Assembly: GCF_002217655.1 (NCBI RefSeq)
Contig: NZ_NEWK01000001.1
Coordinates: forward strand, 1,126,001-1,190,000
DNA length: 64,000 bases
Direction: 5' to 3'
Source: Geobacillus thermocatenulatus
Lineage (GTDB): Bacteria; Bacillota; Bacilli; Bacillales; Anoxybacillaceae
Shown here piece after piece: positions 37,386 to 46,013 of this stretch. Each line of letters opens with the position of its first letter. Position 1 is the stretch's first letter. The notes under the pieces are model-generated. The model ran no database searches and was not told the origin of the DNA. It saw only the letters and a program-made list of their open reading frames with translations. The position numbers and the translations under genes were made by a program.

Positions 37386-37901
37386 ATGAATCGGCAACGA
37401 CGGGAAACGATCATCCAAGAAATCGAATATTGGAAACGTTCGCGCCTTCTGCCGGAACATTATTGCGACTATTTGCTCGCGTTGTACACGGAAGGAGACG
37501 CCCGTTCGCACGGACGACGGTGGCGCAGCTCGCTCGCCGCTGGTCTCTGTTTATTGCTTCCAGCCGCTGCTCTTGTCATTTATTTTACTGAATTGTCATT
37601 CGTTTTGCAAACGCTCCTTTTCGCCCTTTTTTTGGCTCTCTGCTTGTTCTTTTGTTGGCGGTGGCGGAACAAGCGAGAGCTCCTTCACTTTCCGCTCATC
37701 GGAAGCGCCTGGATTTTGCTTGTGGCATCCATTTTTGAGGTTGATCGGTATTTTCCCAGGCAAACGGGTACGCTAGCAGCTGTCGTGCTCGGAAACTGTG
37801 TTCTCTGGTTTGTTGTCGGCCGCCTGCTTCACCTTCGCTACTTTTCGCTCGCTGCTGTCAGCGGGGCGTTGCTTGTAACCGCCGCCATCTGGTGGCGCTG
37901 A
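37386..37901 (+). CDS. Unrecognised membrane protein (171 aa)
   Basis: I do not recognise this protein. The N-terminal 45 residues are hydrophilic (QEIEYWKRSRLLPEHYCDYL looks like a short helical motif). Four to five hydrophobic segments follow, at about 50-67, 70-93, 100-120, 128-146 and 150-169. A good ribosome binding site (AAAGGTGG) precedes the ATG at 37386. The gene sits alone between rpoD and cccA, where B. subtilis has no counterpart. A small hairpin (GTTGCC/GGCAAC, 37910-37926) follows it. The N-terminal segment resembles short soluble regions fixed in front of membrane helices in other Bacillaceae proteins of unknown role; nothing more can be said. Confidence 0.75.
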   Translation: MNRQRRETIIQEIEYWKRSRLLPEHYCDYLLALYTEGDARSHGRRWRSSLAAGLCLLLPAAALVIYFTELSFVLQTLLFALFLALCLFFCWRWRNKRELLHFPLIGSAWILLVASIFEVDRYFPRQTGTLAAVVLGNCVLWFVVGRLLHLRYFSLAAVSGALLVTAAIWWR

Positions 37902-38010
37902 GGCGTGTTGTTGCCATTTCGGCAACTTAGGGCTTTTCCTTGTCCATTATTTACAGTAAAATAAAATTGTTTGCAGCGTTCTTCATTACTACATAAGGGA
38001 GGTAAAAGAG

Positions 38011-38373
38011 ATGAACCGCAATCCGCTCATCCCGTTTTTCATCATCATGGCATTCGGGATTGTGCTGACGTTCGTCTTGTCGTTTAAAGGGCTAGGCGAT
38101 GCGAAGGAAATGGCGAAAGAGAAAAAAGGCGGCGAAAAAACGGAACAAACGGCTGAATTTAATCCAGAACAGTTTTACCAACAAACGTGTTCTAGCTGTC
38201 ACGGCCAAAACTATGAAGGCGGCGTCGGTCCATCGTTGAAAGGGGTCGGACAACGGCTGTCAATGGACCAAATTAAAGACGTCATTCAACACGGACGCGG
38301 CAACATGCCGGCAGGGCTTGTGCCGGCGGATAAAGCCGATGCCATGGCGAAATGGCTCGCCGGTTTAAAATAA
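38011..38373 (+). CDS. cccA: Cytochrome c-550, membrane anchored
   Basis: CccA (120 aa) is a small c-type cytochrome held at the outer face of the membrane by an N-terminal span (LIPFFIIMAFGIVLTFVLSF, about residues 6-25). The heme motif CSSCHG lies near residue 60, and the Met ligand is likely in GNMPAGL. After the anchor comes a charged linker (AKEKKGGEKTEQT). It carries electrons in the aerobic respiratory chain. The start follows GGGAGGTAAAAGAG. The gene also follows rpoD in B. subtilis. Confidence 0.94.
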   Translation: MNRNPLIPFFIIMAFGIVLTFVLSFKGLGDAKEMAKEKKGGEKTEQTAEFNPEQFYQQTCSSCHGQNYEGGVGPSLKGVGQRLSMDQIKDVIQHGRGNMPAGLVPADKADAMAKWLAGLK

Positions 38374-38382
38374 TGGATGGTG

Positions 38383-38418
38383 AACATCCCTTTGCTTTTG
38401 GCAGAGGGATGTTTTGTT
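38383..38418 (+). terminator. Terminator after cccA
   Basis: AACATCCCT pairs with AGGGATGTT (38405-38413), followed by TTGTTT. The stem overlaps the -35 region of the next promoter. Confidence 0.8.
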
Positions 38419-38427
38419 TAGTACAAT
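38398..38427 (+). promoter_or_regulatory. SigA promoter candidate for trmK-yqfO
   Basis: TTGGCA (38398-38403), an 18-nt spacer and TACAAT (38422-38427). Transcription would begin near 38434, giving trmK a leader of about 80 nt. Confidence 0.6.
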
Positions 38428-38516
38428 AGAGGCGCGCGGTGTTGGAGAGGAAAGGAGGGGAAGGCGAACCGCCTTCGCGCTGCAGGTGGCGGAAGGTTGG
38501 TTGCCATTGCAGTGCT

Positions 38517-39218
38517 ATGAACGAATTTCGCCTGTCGAAACGGCTGGAAACGGTCGCCTCATTCATTCCAAAAGGGGCGGTGCTTGCTGACATCGGGTCG
38601 GATCATGCGTATTTGCCTTGCTATGCCTGCTTGCACGGCTACGCATCAAAAGCCATTGCCGGCGAGGTGGCGGACGGACCGTTCCGCCTAGCGCAGCAGC
38701 AAGTCGAGAAGTCCGGGCTTTCTCATCTCATTTCCGTGCGCAAAGGGGATGGGCTTTCGATCCTTGCCTCGGGGGAGGTAGACTGCATCACGATCGCCGG
38801 CATGGGTGGGGCGCTGATCGCCCGCATTTTGGGCGACGGAAAGGAAAAGCTTGCCGGTGTCAAACGGCTCATTTTGCAACCGAACATCGGTGCGGAACTT
38901 GTTCGCCGTTGGCTTCTTGATCATGGGTGGGAGCTCGTGGCTGAGCGCATTTTGAAAGAAGATGGGCAAATTTATGAAGTACTCGTCGCCGAGCCTGGCG
39001 CCCCCCGACGGCCGTATCGCCATCTCGAGGCGGAGCTGCTCCTTGGACCGTTTTTGCGCCGGGAAAACAGCGAGGTGTTCCGCGAAAAGTGGAAGCGCGA
39101 GATTGAAAATTGGAAACGGATCATCGCTGATTTGACGGCCAAAGGGCAAAGTGAAGCGGCCAAGCGGAAAAAGCGTGAACTGGAGAGAAAAGTTCAATTG
39201 GTGGAGGAGGCGTTGTGA
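38517..39218 (+). CDS. trmK: TrmK, tRNA m1A22 methyltransferase
   Basis: TrmK (233 aa) methylates N1 of adenine 22 in tRNA. The Rossmann-type methyltransferase domain has ADIGSDHAYLPCY (SAM binding, about residues 24-36) and ITIAGMGGALIARIL (about 90-104). A C-terminal coiled-coil domain follows. I chose ATG 38517 (MNEFRLSKRLETVA) because it matches B. subtilis TrmK. However, the only strong ribosome binding site (AAAGGAGGGG, about 38451-38460) lies nearly 60 nt upstream with no start codon at the usual distance; a small hairpin AAGGCG/CGCCTT lies between. yqfO overlaps the stop codon. Confidence 0.93.
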   Translation: MNEFRLSKRLETVASFIPKGAVLADIGSDHAYLPCYACLHGYASKAIAGEVADGPFRLAQQQVEKSGLSHLISVRKGDGLSILASGEVDCITIAGMGGALIARILGDGKEKLAGVKRLILQPNIGAELVRRWLLDHGWELVAERILKEDGQIYEVLVAEPGAPRRPYRHLEAELLLGPFLRRENSEVFREKWKREIENWKRIIADLTAKGQSEAAKRKKRELERKVQLVEEAL

Positions 39219-40339
39219 TGAGCCGCGTTCCGTACGGTTATGAAATCATTCAGCTTCTTGAGCAGCTTGCTCCGAAACAGTTGGCGATGGAAGGGGATCG
39301 GATCGGTCTGCAAATCGGGACGCTAAACAAGCCGGTCAAAAAAGTGATGATCGCTCTTGATGTGCTTGAAGATGTCGTTGTGGAAGCAATCGATCAGCAA
39401 GTGGATTTAATCATCGCCCACCACCCGCCGCTGTATCGTCCGCTGAAGCAATTGCTGACTGATGATGGGCACGGGCGGATGATCGCCGCGTGCATCAAGC
39501 ATGACATTGCGGTGTACGCCGCCCATACGAATTTGGATGTAGCCGATGGCGGTCTGAACGATTGGCTTGCCGAGGCGCTCGGCTTACACGATACGGCTGT
39601 GCTCGTGCCGACGTATACCGAACCATTGAAAAAGCTCGTCGTGTACGTGCCAGCGAGTCATGCCGAGGCGGTGCGGACGGCGTTAGGCGATGCCGGCGCC
39701 GGGCATATCGGCCGCTACAGCCATTGCACGTTCAACAGCCGCGGCGTCGGCACGTTTTTGCCGCAAGAAGGAGCGCGGCCGTTCATCGGCGAACAAGGGA
39801 AGCTGGAAGAAGTGGAGGAGGTGCGCATCGAAACGATCGTGTCGGCCTCTCTTGAACGGGAAGCGATTCAGGCGATGCTGGGTGTTCATCCGTATGAGGA
39901 AGTGGCCTATGATATCTACCCGCTTGACAATGGAGGACGCCGCTTCGGGCTTGGCCGCATTGGCCGGCTGCCGCAGCCGGTGACGCTTGGCGCTTTTGCC
40001 GAGCAGGTGAAAACGGCGTTTTCCGTTCCGGCGGTGCGCGTCGTTGGCCGGCTGGATGATCTCGTGCAAACGGTCGCGGTGCTTGGTGGGGATGGGAATA
40101 AGTTTGTCGCTGCCGCCGCATCGGCCGGGGCGGACGTATACGTGACAGGGGATGTGTATTACCACACCGCCCATGACGCCCAAGCGCTCGGTCTTCACAT
40201 CATTGATCCGGGACATCATGTAGAAAAAATCATGAAAGAAGGCGTAGCCCGATACTTAATCACGGAGCTCGCGAAACGTCAATGGGAGGCGGAAGTGGTT
40301 GCTTCCAGCGTCCATACTGATCCGTTTCAGTTCGTATGA
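39218..40339 (+). CDS. yqfO: YqfO, Nif3-like dinuclear metal center protein
   Basis: The 373-residue protein belongs to the NIF3/YqfO family, hexameric rings with a two-metal site of uncertain function. Early annotations as GTP cyclohydrolase I type 2 are not secure. Metal-site motifs are LIIAHHPPLYRPLK (about residues 67-80), AAHTNLDVADGGLN and, near the end, GDVYYHTAHDA and DPGHHVEK. The middle (about 125-230) is the inserted PII-like domain found in Firmicutes. I chose ATG 39218 after GGAGGAGG. It is coupled to trmK, as in B. subtilis. Confidence 0.93.
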   Translation: MSRVPYGYEIIQLLEQLAPKQLAMEGDRIGLQIGTLNKPVKKVMIALDVLEDVVVEAIDQQVDLIIAHHPPLYRPLKQLLTDDGHGRMIAACIKHDIAVYAAHTNLDVADGGLNDWLAEALGLHDTAVLVPTYTEPLKKLVVYVPASHAEAVRTALGDAGAGHIGRYSHCTFNSRGVGTFLPQEGARPFIGEQGKLEEVEEVRIETIVSASLEREAIQAMLGVHPYEEVAYDIYPLDNGGRRFGLGRIGRLPQPVTLGAFAEQVKTAFSVPAVRVVGRLDDLVQTVAVLGGDGNKFVAAAASAGADVYVTGDVYYHTAHDAQALGLHIIDPGHHVEKIMKEGVARYLITELAKRQWEAEVVASSVHTDPFQFV

Positions 40340-40353
40340 ACGGCCAACGAAAA

Positions 40354-40398
40354 AGGCTGTCCTGGATGAGCGGTTCAACCGTTTGTCCAAGACAGCCT
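40354..40398. terminator. Bidirectional terminator between yqfO and ispH
   Basis: AGGCTGTC and GACAGCCT form the base of a long stem with inner TGGA/TCCA pairs. The flanks are A-rich on the left and T-containing on the right, fitting a shared terminator of convergent genes. Confidence 0.75.
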
Positions 40399-40420
40399 CT
40401 CTTGATGGATGAAACAACCG

Positions 40421-41371
40421 TCACTCTTCTTTCTTTGTTTTCACTTTCGGCAAGATTTTTTGCAGCGGCACTTTCCGTTCCCTCTTCCATGTCGATGGGT
40501 CGTTCGGGTCAAACTGCTCCAAAAAGTCGATCACTTCTTTCGTAATCGGCGTCGGGGTGGAAGCGCCGGCGGTGACAGCGACTTTTTTCGCATCTTTAAT
40601 CCAGTTGATGTCGATTTCCGTCACATCAGCGACGCGATACGCCTTCGTGCCGGCGATCTCTTCCGATACTTGGGCGAGGCGGTTCGAGTTGTTGCTGCGC
40701 GGGTCGCCGACGACGATCGTCACATCGGCTTCCTTCGCCTGCTCAGCGACCGCTTCTTGTCGGAGCTGGGTGGCCAGGCAAATTTCTTTATGCATTTCCA
40801 CGTGCGGGTATTTTTCTTTCACTTTCGCCATGATATCGGCGACGTCCCATTGGCTCATCGTCGTTTGGTTTGTCACCATGATGCGCTCATTGTGAATGGA
40901 CAGCCGTTTGACATCATCGATGGTTTCCACAAGATGGATTCTTTCCGGATTGATGCCGACCGCTCCTTCCGGTTCCGGATGTCCTTTTTTGCCAATATAG
41001 ATGATATCGTAGCCATCGGCGAGCTTTTGTTCGATGAGCCGATGCGTTTTTGTCACATCGGGGCATGTCGCATCAATCGTGACAAGTCCCTTTTCGAGCG
41101 CTCGTTTTTTTACTTCTGGTGAGACGCCGTGGGCGGTGAAAATGACGGTGCCATGGTCGATTTTTTCCAAAATTTCCAAACGATTTTCTCCATCGAGCGT
41201 GATGATGCCTTCTTCGGCAAACGCGTCCGTGACGTGTTTATTATGGACGATCATGCCGAGAATGTAAATCGGACGCGGCAAAGATGGGTCCAACGCCGCG
41301 TTGCGGGCGATGACCATTGCATCGACCACCCCGTAGCAATACCCGCGCGGGGTAATTTTAATCACTTCCAT
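40421..41371 (-). CDS. ispH: IspH, 4-hydroxy-3-methylbut-2-enyl diphosphate reductase
   Basis: IspH (316 aa) makes isopentenyl and dimethylallyl diphosphate in the last step of the MEP pathway. It uses an iron-sulfur cluster held by three cysteines, seen in [12 protein letters not shown] (about residue 12), [11 protein letters not shown] and [11 protein letters not shown]. The conserved [14 protein letters not shown] is near the C-terminus. I chose the ATG at 41371 ([10 protein letters not shown]), as in B. subtilis, with GGGAGGG 6 nt before; an ATG one codon earlier is also possible. ispG lies about 8 kb further on, on the same strand. Confidence 0.96.
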   Translation of the reverse strand: MEVIKITPRGYCYGVVDAMVIARNAALDPSLPRPIYILGMIVHNKHVTDAFAEEGIITLDGENRLEILEKIDHGTVIFTAHGVSPEVKKRALEKGLVTIDATCPDVTKTHRLIEQKLADGYDIIYIGKKGHPEPEGAVGINPERIHLVETIDDVKRLSIHNERIMVTNQTTMSQWDVADIMAKVKEKYPHVEMHKEICLATQLRQEAVAEQAKEADVTIVVGDPRSNNSNRLAQVSEEIAGTKAYRVADVTEIDINWIKDAKKVAVTAGASTPTPITKEVIDFLEQFDPNDPSTWKRERKVPLQKILPKVKTKKEE

Positions 41372-41492
41372 CATATTCCCTCCCTGCCGCCGGTTGTGCG
41401 GCGGTTGTTCACCTTCCATTATATCGGAGCACCGGGGAGAAGACAAAGAATAACCGCCCTAAACAGCGGGTACGCTAGGGCGGGGAAAGAAA

Positions 41493-42023
41493 CTAGATAT
41501 ACAGTTTCGGCTTGGACGGCTTCGGGGCAGCCGATGCTTCTTTTTCTTGCGGCTCTTCGCGCTTTGCCTGCGGAACGGAGCGTTTTTTTGGCGCCTTGGC
41601 GGCCGGCTTTTGTTTCGTTTCGTTGGCCGGTGCGCTTTCCGATGTTGTTTCGCCTTCCCCTTCGTCGGCCGGTTTCAGCTCGCGGAAAATGCGGATCATC
41701 GCCGGAAGATTGCGGATGAGCGGTCCATACTGTTGCACCATCGGCATGACGTTTTGCGCGATGCCAAGCATTTTTTGCACGTTGTTTAACATGCCAACCA
41801 AGCCGCCCCCCGTGTTGGATGCGGCGGTGCTAGCGGCGTTGGGCAAAAACGGCAGCCCCCAAGGAGACGATGCAGCAGCCGGCGGCTGCCCGCGCGAAAA
41901 CAAGCGGGCCAAGAAGCCGCCGGGGCCGCTGGGGCCAAAAGGCGGCGCCGGCATGCGGGTGAACGGGGCTGGCGGCCTTCCGGCAAACGGAGAAGGCATC
42001 ATCGGGGGCCGACTGTATCTCAT
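41493..42023 (-). CDS. yqfQ: YqfQ/VrrA family protein
   Basis: The 176-residue protein is Pro- and Gly-rich at the N-terminus, with a short conserved helical centre (NVQKMLGIAQNVMPMVQQYG, about residues 80-99, then PLIRNLPAMIRIFREL). It has a charged, Lys/Pro/Glu-rich tail. This layout and its place next to ispH match B. subtilis YqfQ of the VrrA/YqfQ family. Proteins of this kind are found in spore formers and may be coat-associated, but no activity is known. AAAGGAGG precedes the start. Confidence 0.82.
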   Translation of the reverse strand: MRYSRPPMMPSPFAGRPPAPFTRMPAPPFGPSGPGGFLARLFSRGQPPAAASSPWGLPFLPNAASTAASNTGGGLVGMLNNVQKMLGIAQNVMPMVQQYGPLIRNLPAMIRIFRELKPADEGEGETTSESAPANETKQKPAAKAPKKRSVPQAKREEPQEKEASAAPKPSKPKLYI

Positions 42024-42120
42024 AGCAGCTTCCTCCTTTCGGTCGTGCGGATGAACGAATGTCCTCCTTTCTACAATATGCGGGCAAGGCGGGAAAGGTT
42101 TGTTGCAGGATCGTCTTTAG

Positions 42121-42150
42121 TTGCGGCAGGGGGCAGCGATTGGCTATAAT
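42121..42150 (+). promoter_or_regulatory. SigA promoter candidate upstream of the 42177 ORF and cshB
   Basis: TTGCGG (42121-42126), 18 nt and a perfect TATAAT (42145-42150). The transcript would start near 42157, leaving a region of about 265 nt before cshB that contains a 56-codon open frame. Confidence 0.6.
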
Positions 42151-42176
42151 GGTGAAGCGGACGAAGCGGCGCCCAT

Positions 42177-42347
42177 ATGCCATTTGAAACGTTAACGTTT
42201 ACGCTCTTTTATGGAGCCAGCCGGTATTGGATCGACTGTCGGGTGACCGAACCATACTGCTTCCAGACCGATGCATGGATTTGTGAAACGGTTGGTTGTT
42301 CCGGCTTCCGTCGCGTCAAAGCTTGCCGCCGACAGTCGGAAAAATAG
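42177..42347 (+). CDS. Candidate Cys-rich small protein (56 aa) before cshB
   Basis: An ATG at 42177 opens a 56-codon frame, MPFETLTFTLFYGASRYWID to CRRQSEK, ending TAG at 42345. It has five cysteines, two of them in ICETVGC, and its codons look like those of neighbouring genes. A SigA promoter candidate ends 27 bp before it. Against it: the ribosome binding site is poor (GAAGCGG at best), and I recall no family. The same stretch forms a 10-bp stem (42233-42242 with 42329-42338), so it could instead be a structured cshB leader. Homologues in other Geobacillus would decide. Confidence 0.4.
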   Translation: MPFETLTFTLFYGASRYWIDCRVTEPYCFQTDAWICETVGCSGFRRVKACRRQSEK

Positions 42348-42421
42348 ACGGCACGCTTTTGGGCCAACGAGATGGGAAACCTTCCAGTTGCGTTTATTTA
42401 AATAGAAGGGAGTGGTGCTTC

Positions 42422-43732
42422 ATGGCAGAAACGCAGTTTACTCGTTTTTCATTTCAACCGTTTATCATCGAAGCCATTCAAGCGCTTCGTTTTTATAAAC
42501 CGACGGAAATTCAAGAGCGCATCATTCCGGGGGCGCTGCGCGGCGAAAGCATGGTCGGCCAATCGCAAACCGGAACGGGAAAAACACATGCGTACTTGTT
42601 GCCGATCATGGAAAAAATCAAGCCAGAACGCGCCGAAGTGCAAGCCGTCATCACGGCGCCGACGCGCGAGTTAGCGACGCAAATTTACCACGAAACGCTG
42701 AACATTACGAAGTTTTGCCCGAAAGATCGGATGATCGTCGCCCGTTGCTTGATCGGCGGGACGGATAAGCAAAAAGCGCTCGAAAAGCTCAACGTGCAGC
42801 CGCATATTGTCATCGGCACGCCGGGACGCATCAACGATTTCATCCGCGAGCAGGCGCTTGATGTGCATACGGCCCACATCCTTGTCGTCGATGAAGCCGA
42901 CTTGATGCTCGATATGGGCTTTATCACGGATGTCGACCAAATCGCCGCCCGGATGCCGAAAGACTTGCAAATGCTCGTCTTTTCCGCGACGATTCCGGAA
43001 AAGCTGAAGCCGTTTTTGAAAAAATATATGGAAAACCCGACCTTTGTCCACGTCGACCCGAAGCAGACGGCGAACGAAAACATCGAACACGTGCTCATCC
43101 CGCTGCGCGGACGCGAGAAAACAAAACTTCTTCATGATGTGCTCCTCAGCTACAACCCGTATTTGGCCATCGTATTTGTCAACACAAGGAAAATGGCTGA
43201 CGAGGTCGCCGACCGTCTCGCTGAGCAAGGGTTGAAAGTCGGCGTGCTGCACGGCGATTTGACGCCGCGCGAGCGGAGAAAGATGATGAATCTCATCCGC
43301 GATTTGGAGTTTCAATATGTCGTCGCGACCGATTTGGCGGCGCGCGGCATCGATATTGAAGGCGTCAGTCATGTCATCAACTACGAGTTGCCTGATGATC
43401 TGCAGTTTTATATTCACCGCGCCGGACGGACGGCGCGCGCTGGCTATAGCGGCATTGCGGCGACGATTTATGAGCCGTCTGACCAAGATGCGATTGCCCG
43501 GTTGGAAAAAATGGGAATTTCGTTTGTCCACCGTGATCTCGTGCGCGGCGAATGGAAGGAGCTGCCGCCGTGGAACCGGCGGAGCAAGCGGGCGGGCGAA
43601 AAGGATGACGAACTGGCGCTGCTTTTCGCCAAACTGAAAAAAACGAAGCAGGTGAAGCCGGGCTACAAAAAAAAGTTGCGCGCGGAGCTGGAGAAGAAGA
43701 AAAAGCGGCTTGGCCGTTTCAAAAAATCATAA
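42422..43732 (+). CDS. cshB: CshB, DEAD-box RNA helicase
   Basis: CshB (436 aa) is an ATP-dependent RNA helicase (B. subtilis YqfR), linked to cold adaptation and RNA turnover. Helicase motifs in order: Q motif FYKPTEIQERIIP, motif I SQTGTGKTHAYLLP, PTRELATQIY, motif II VDEADLMLDMG, motif III FSATIP, then VATDLAARGID and HRAGRTARAG. The basic C-terminal tail (KKLRAELEKKKKRLGRFKKS) suits RNA contact. I chose ATG 42422 after GAAGGGAG; the longer upstream frame has no family support. nfo follows 41 bp later. Confidence 0.95.
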   Translation: MAETQFTRFSFQPFIIEAIQALRFYKPTEIQERIIPGALRGESMVGQSQTGTGKTHAYLLPIMEKIKPERAEVQAVITAPTRELATQIYHETLNITKFCPKDRMIVARCLIGGTDKQKALEKLNVQPHIVIGTPGRINDFIREQALDVHTAHILVVDEADLMLDMGFITDVDQIAARMPKDLQMLVFSATIPEKLKPFLKKYMENPTFVHVDPKQTANENIEHVLIPLRGREKTKLLHDVLLSYNPYLAIVFVNTRKMADEVADRLAEQGLKVGVLHGDLTPRERRKMMNLIRDLEFQYVVATDLAARGIDIEGVSHVINYELPDDLQFYIHRAGRTARAGYSGIAATIYEPSDQDAIARLEKMGISFVHRDLVRGEWKELPPWNRRSKRAGEKDDELALLFAKLKKTKQVKPGYKKKLRAELEKKKKRLGRFKKS

Positions 43733-43773
43733 TAGCCGTCCGTCTTTAACGCAAAGAAAAGGGAGAGAAGAAC

Positions 43774-44673
43774 ATGTTAAAAATCGGTTCACATGTTTCC
43801 ATGAGCGGAAAGAAAATGCTGCTGGCCGCCAGCGAAGAAGCGGCCTCCTACGGAGCGAACACGTTTATGATTTACACGGGGGCGCCGCAAAACACAAAGC
43901 GCAAGTCGATTGAAGAGCTCAACATCGAAGCCGGGCGCCAGCATATGCAAGCGCACGGCATCGAAGAGATTGTCGTCCACGCCCCGTATATCATCAATAT
44001 CGGCAATACGACCAATCTCGATACGTTTTCGCTGGGCGTCGACTTTTTGCGCGCGGAAATCGAGCGGACGGAAGCCATTGGAGCAAAGCAGCTTGTGCTG
44101 CACCCAGGCGCTCATGTCGGCGCAGGGGTGGAAGCCGGACTTCGCCAAATTATTCGTGGACTGAATGAAGTGTTGACGCGCGAACAGAATGTACAAATCG
44201 CCCTAGAAACGATGGCTGGCAAAGGGTCGGAATGCGGGCGGACGTTTGAGGAGCTCGCGTACATTATCGACGGCGTCGCCTATAATGACAAGCTGTCCGT
44301 TTGCTTTGATACATGCCATACGCATGACGCCGGCTATGACATCGTCAACGATTTTGACGGCGTCCTTGAGGAGTTTGACCGGATCATCGGTCTCGGACGG
44401 CTGAAAGTACTGCACATCAACGACAGCAAAAACCCGCGCGGCAGCCGGAAAGACCGCCATGAAAACATCGGTTTCGGCCATATCGGGTTTGCTGCGCTCA
44501 ACTATATCGTCCATCACCCGCAGCTTGAGGATATTCCGAAAATTTTAGAAACCCCATACGTGGGCGAAGACAAACACAACAAAAAGCCGCCGTACAAGCA
44601 CGAAATCGCCATGCTGCGGGCGCAGTCGTTCGATGACCAGTTGCTTGAAAAAATCAACGCTGGAGTGGAATGA
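43774..44673 (+). CDS. nfo: Endonuclease IV
   Basis: Nfo (299 aa) cuts DNA at abasic sites in base excision repair and has a TIM barrel with three zinc ions. Signature motifs are [13 protein letters not shown] at the start, [44 protein letters not shown] and [16 protein letters not shown]. The B. subtilis gene (yqfS) is expressed in the forespore and protects spore DNA; no sporulation promoter could be picked out here in the short gap after cshB. A strong bidirectional terminator follows. Confidence 0.96.
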   Translation: MLKIGSHVSMSGKKMLLAASEEAASYGANTFMIYTGAPQNTKRKSIEELNIEAGRQHMQAHGIEEIVVHAPYIINIGNTTNLDTFSLGVDFLRAEIERTEAIGAKQLVLHPGAHVGAGVEAGLRQIIRGLNEVLTREQNVQIALETMAGKGSECGRTFEELAYIIDGVAYNDKLSVCFDTCHTHDAGYDIVNDFDGVLEEFDRIIGLGRLKVLHINDSKNPRGSRKDRHENIGFGHIGFAALNYIVHHPQLEDIPKILETPYVGEDKHNKKPPYKHEIAMLRAQSFDDQLLEKINAGVE

Positions 44674-44674
44674 G

Positions 44675-44702
44675 AAAAGGGCTATGCGCCCTTTTATTTT
44701 TT
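44675..44702. terminator. Bidirectional terminator between nfo and yqfT
   Basis: AAAAGGGC and GCCCTTTT with a short loop are followed by a long T-run. The A-run on the left lets it serve yqfT on the minus strand as well. Confidence 0.85.
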
Positions 44703-44954
44703 TTGCACGAATTTCAAAAACAGCTCGTTCGCTTTTCGAGCGATGTCCGGCGAGGTGATTTTCGCTAACTCTCGCACCCATTTTTTCCGCTCCTCGGGGT
44801 CAAAGACGTTAATGTCGTTCGTCCGGGCGAGATGAAGAATTTGTTTCGCTTGGCTCGCCGTGATGGGCAAGCCGTACTCTCGGCTGTACGCAACGAGTTC
44901 TTCCGGGGTGATCGTTTTCAATTTTTGCTTGACAAGCTGTTGGTAAATGTTCAT
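44694..44954 (-). CDS. yqfT: YqfT family protein (DUF2624)
   Basis: The 86-residue protein (MNIYQQLVKQKLKTITPEEL) is mostly helical and charged, without a membrane segment. Its middle (YGLPITASQAKQILHLART) looks like a small DNA- or protein-binding helical bundle. Its length, sequence and place between nfo and yqfU match B. subtilis YqfT. The function is unknown. GGAGGCGG precedes the start. Confidence 0.85.
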   Translation of the reverse strand: MNIYQQLVKQKLKTITPEELVAYSREYGLPITASQAKQILHLARTNDINVFDPEERKKWVRELAKITSPDIARKANELFLKFVQKK

Positions 44955-45010
44955 CGCAGCCGCCTCCTTGCTTCTGTTCCATCATATGACGTGAATGGAA
45001 AAGGCGTGTA

Positions 45011-45019
45011 TGGTATAAT
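45011..45019 (+). promoter_or_regulatory. Extended -10 promoter candidate of yqfU
   Basis: TGGTATAAT is a perfect extended -10 element (TGNTATAAT) about 30 bp before the yqfU start. No good -35 was found, which extended -10 promoters can tolerate. Confidence 0.6.
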
Positions 45020-45049
45020 AGAAAAAACAAAAAGGGAAAGGGTGGTAGT

Positions 45050-45931
45050 TTGGCGCCAAAACAGCATAAAAAAGAACCGCTAGGCCATGTGTTGTATCGG
45101 GTGTTGATGATCGCCATCGGCGCCTCTTTGGCGGCGTTTGCCATCGAGCGGCTGCTCGTTCCGAACAAAATGATCGACGGCGGCATCATTGGCATATCGC
45201 TGATTCTGGACTACTTGACTCCGGACGAATGGCGGCTGCTCAATTTTGCCACGCTCGTCATCCTCTTAAACGCCCCGTTCATGTATTTCGGCTACAAGCA
45301 AATCGGGAAAACGTTCATGCTGTCAACGATTTTAGGCGTCGTGATCCTCGGCGTCACCGAACGGCTGTTTCACCATCTTTCCCCGCTGACGACCGAGCCG
45401 ATTTTAGCCACCGTTTTTGGCGGGTTGTCGCTCGGTCTTGGCGTCGGATTGGTCATCCGTCATGGCGGATCGCTCGATGGGACGGAAATTTTGGGGATTT
45501 TGATGACGAAAAGGATCCCGTTTTCGGTCGGCGAGTTTGTCATGTTTGTCAACGTTTTTATTTTTGGCTGGGCGGCGTTTGTGTTTGGCCTCGAGCCAGC
45601 CATGTATTCGGTGATGACGTACTACATCGCCTCCAAAACGATCGATGCGGTCATTGAAGGGCTTGACGAGACGCGGGCGGCCTTTATTGTGACCGATCAT
45701 TATGAGGAAATTTCCGACGCCATTTTGCACCGGCTCGGCCGCGGGACGACGAAATTGCTCGGCAAAGGCGGATATACGGACGAGCAAAAGGAAATCATTT
45801 ATGCAGTCGTCACGCGCTTGGAAGTGACAAAACTAAAATCGATCGTCAATGAAATCGACCCGGATGCGTTCATCACCATTATGCCGACGCATGAAGTGCG
45901 CGGCGCCCGCTTTAAATCAGCGATTCATTGA
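45050..45931 (+). CDS. yqfU: YqfU, YitT family membrane protein
   Basis: The 293-residue protein is of the YitT family (DUF161 membrane domain plus C-terminal DUF2179). Five to six membrane segments fill the first 200 residues ([22 protein letters not shown]-type glycine-rich helices, [15 protein letters not shown]). The last 80 residues form a soluble domain ([36 protein letters not shown]). No transport substrate is established. The start is TTG at 45050, with AAAGGGTGG before it. It precedes the zinc operon but is separated from it by that operon's own promoter. Confidence 0.88.
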   Translation: MAPKQHKKEPLGHVLYRVLMIAIGASLAAFAIERLLVPNKMIDGGIIGISLILDYLTPDEWRLLNFATLVILLNAPFMYFGYKQIGKTFMLSTILGVVILGVTERLFHHLSPLTTEPILATVFGGLSLGLGVGLVIRHGGSLDGTEILGILMTKRIPFSVGEFVMFVNVFIFGWAAFVFGLEPAMYSVMTYYIASKTIDAVIEGLDETRAAFIVTDHYEEISDAILHRLGRGTTKLLGKGGYTDEQKEIIYAVVTRLEVTKLKSIVNEIDPDAFITIMPTHEVRGARFKSAIH

Positions 45932-45933
45932 GG

Positions 45934-45993
45934 TTTACAAAACGCGGATGGTGGGGTATACTTGCATAGTGAAGCAAATCGGAATGATTCTGA
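45934..45993 (+). promoter_or_regulatory. SigA promoter and Zur-type operator of znuC-znuB-zur
   Basis: TTTACA (45934-45939), 17 nt and TATACT (45957-45962) form the promoter. Ten bases after the expected start, TCGGAATGATTCTGA (45979-45993) forms a near-perfect 7-1-7 palindrome. It agrees with the B. subtilis Zur box TCGTAATNATTACGA at 11 of 14 defined positions. Because the third gene encodes Zur, the operon is probably repressed by zinc through its own product. This is inference from the site and context. Confidence 0.75.
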
Positions 45994-46013
45994 ATTAGCA
46001 AGGGAGAACCGCC

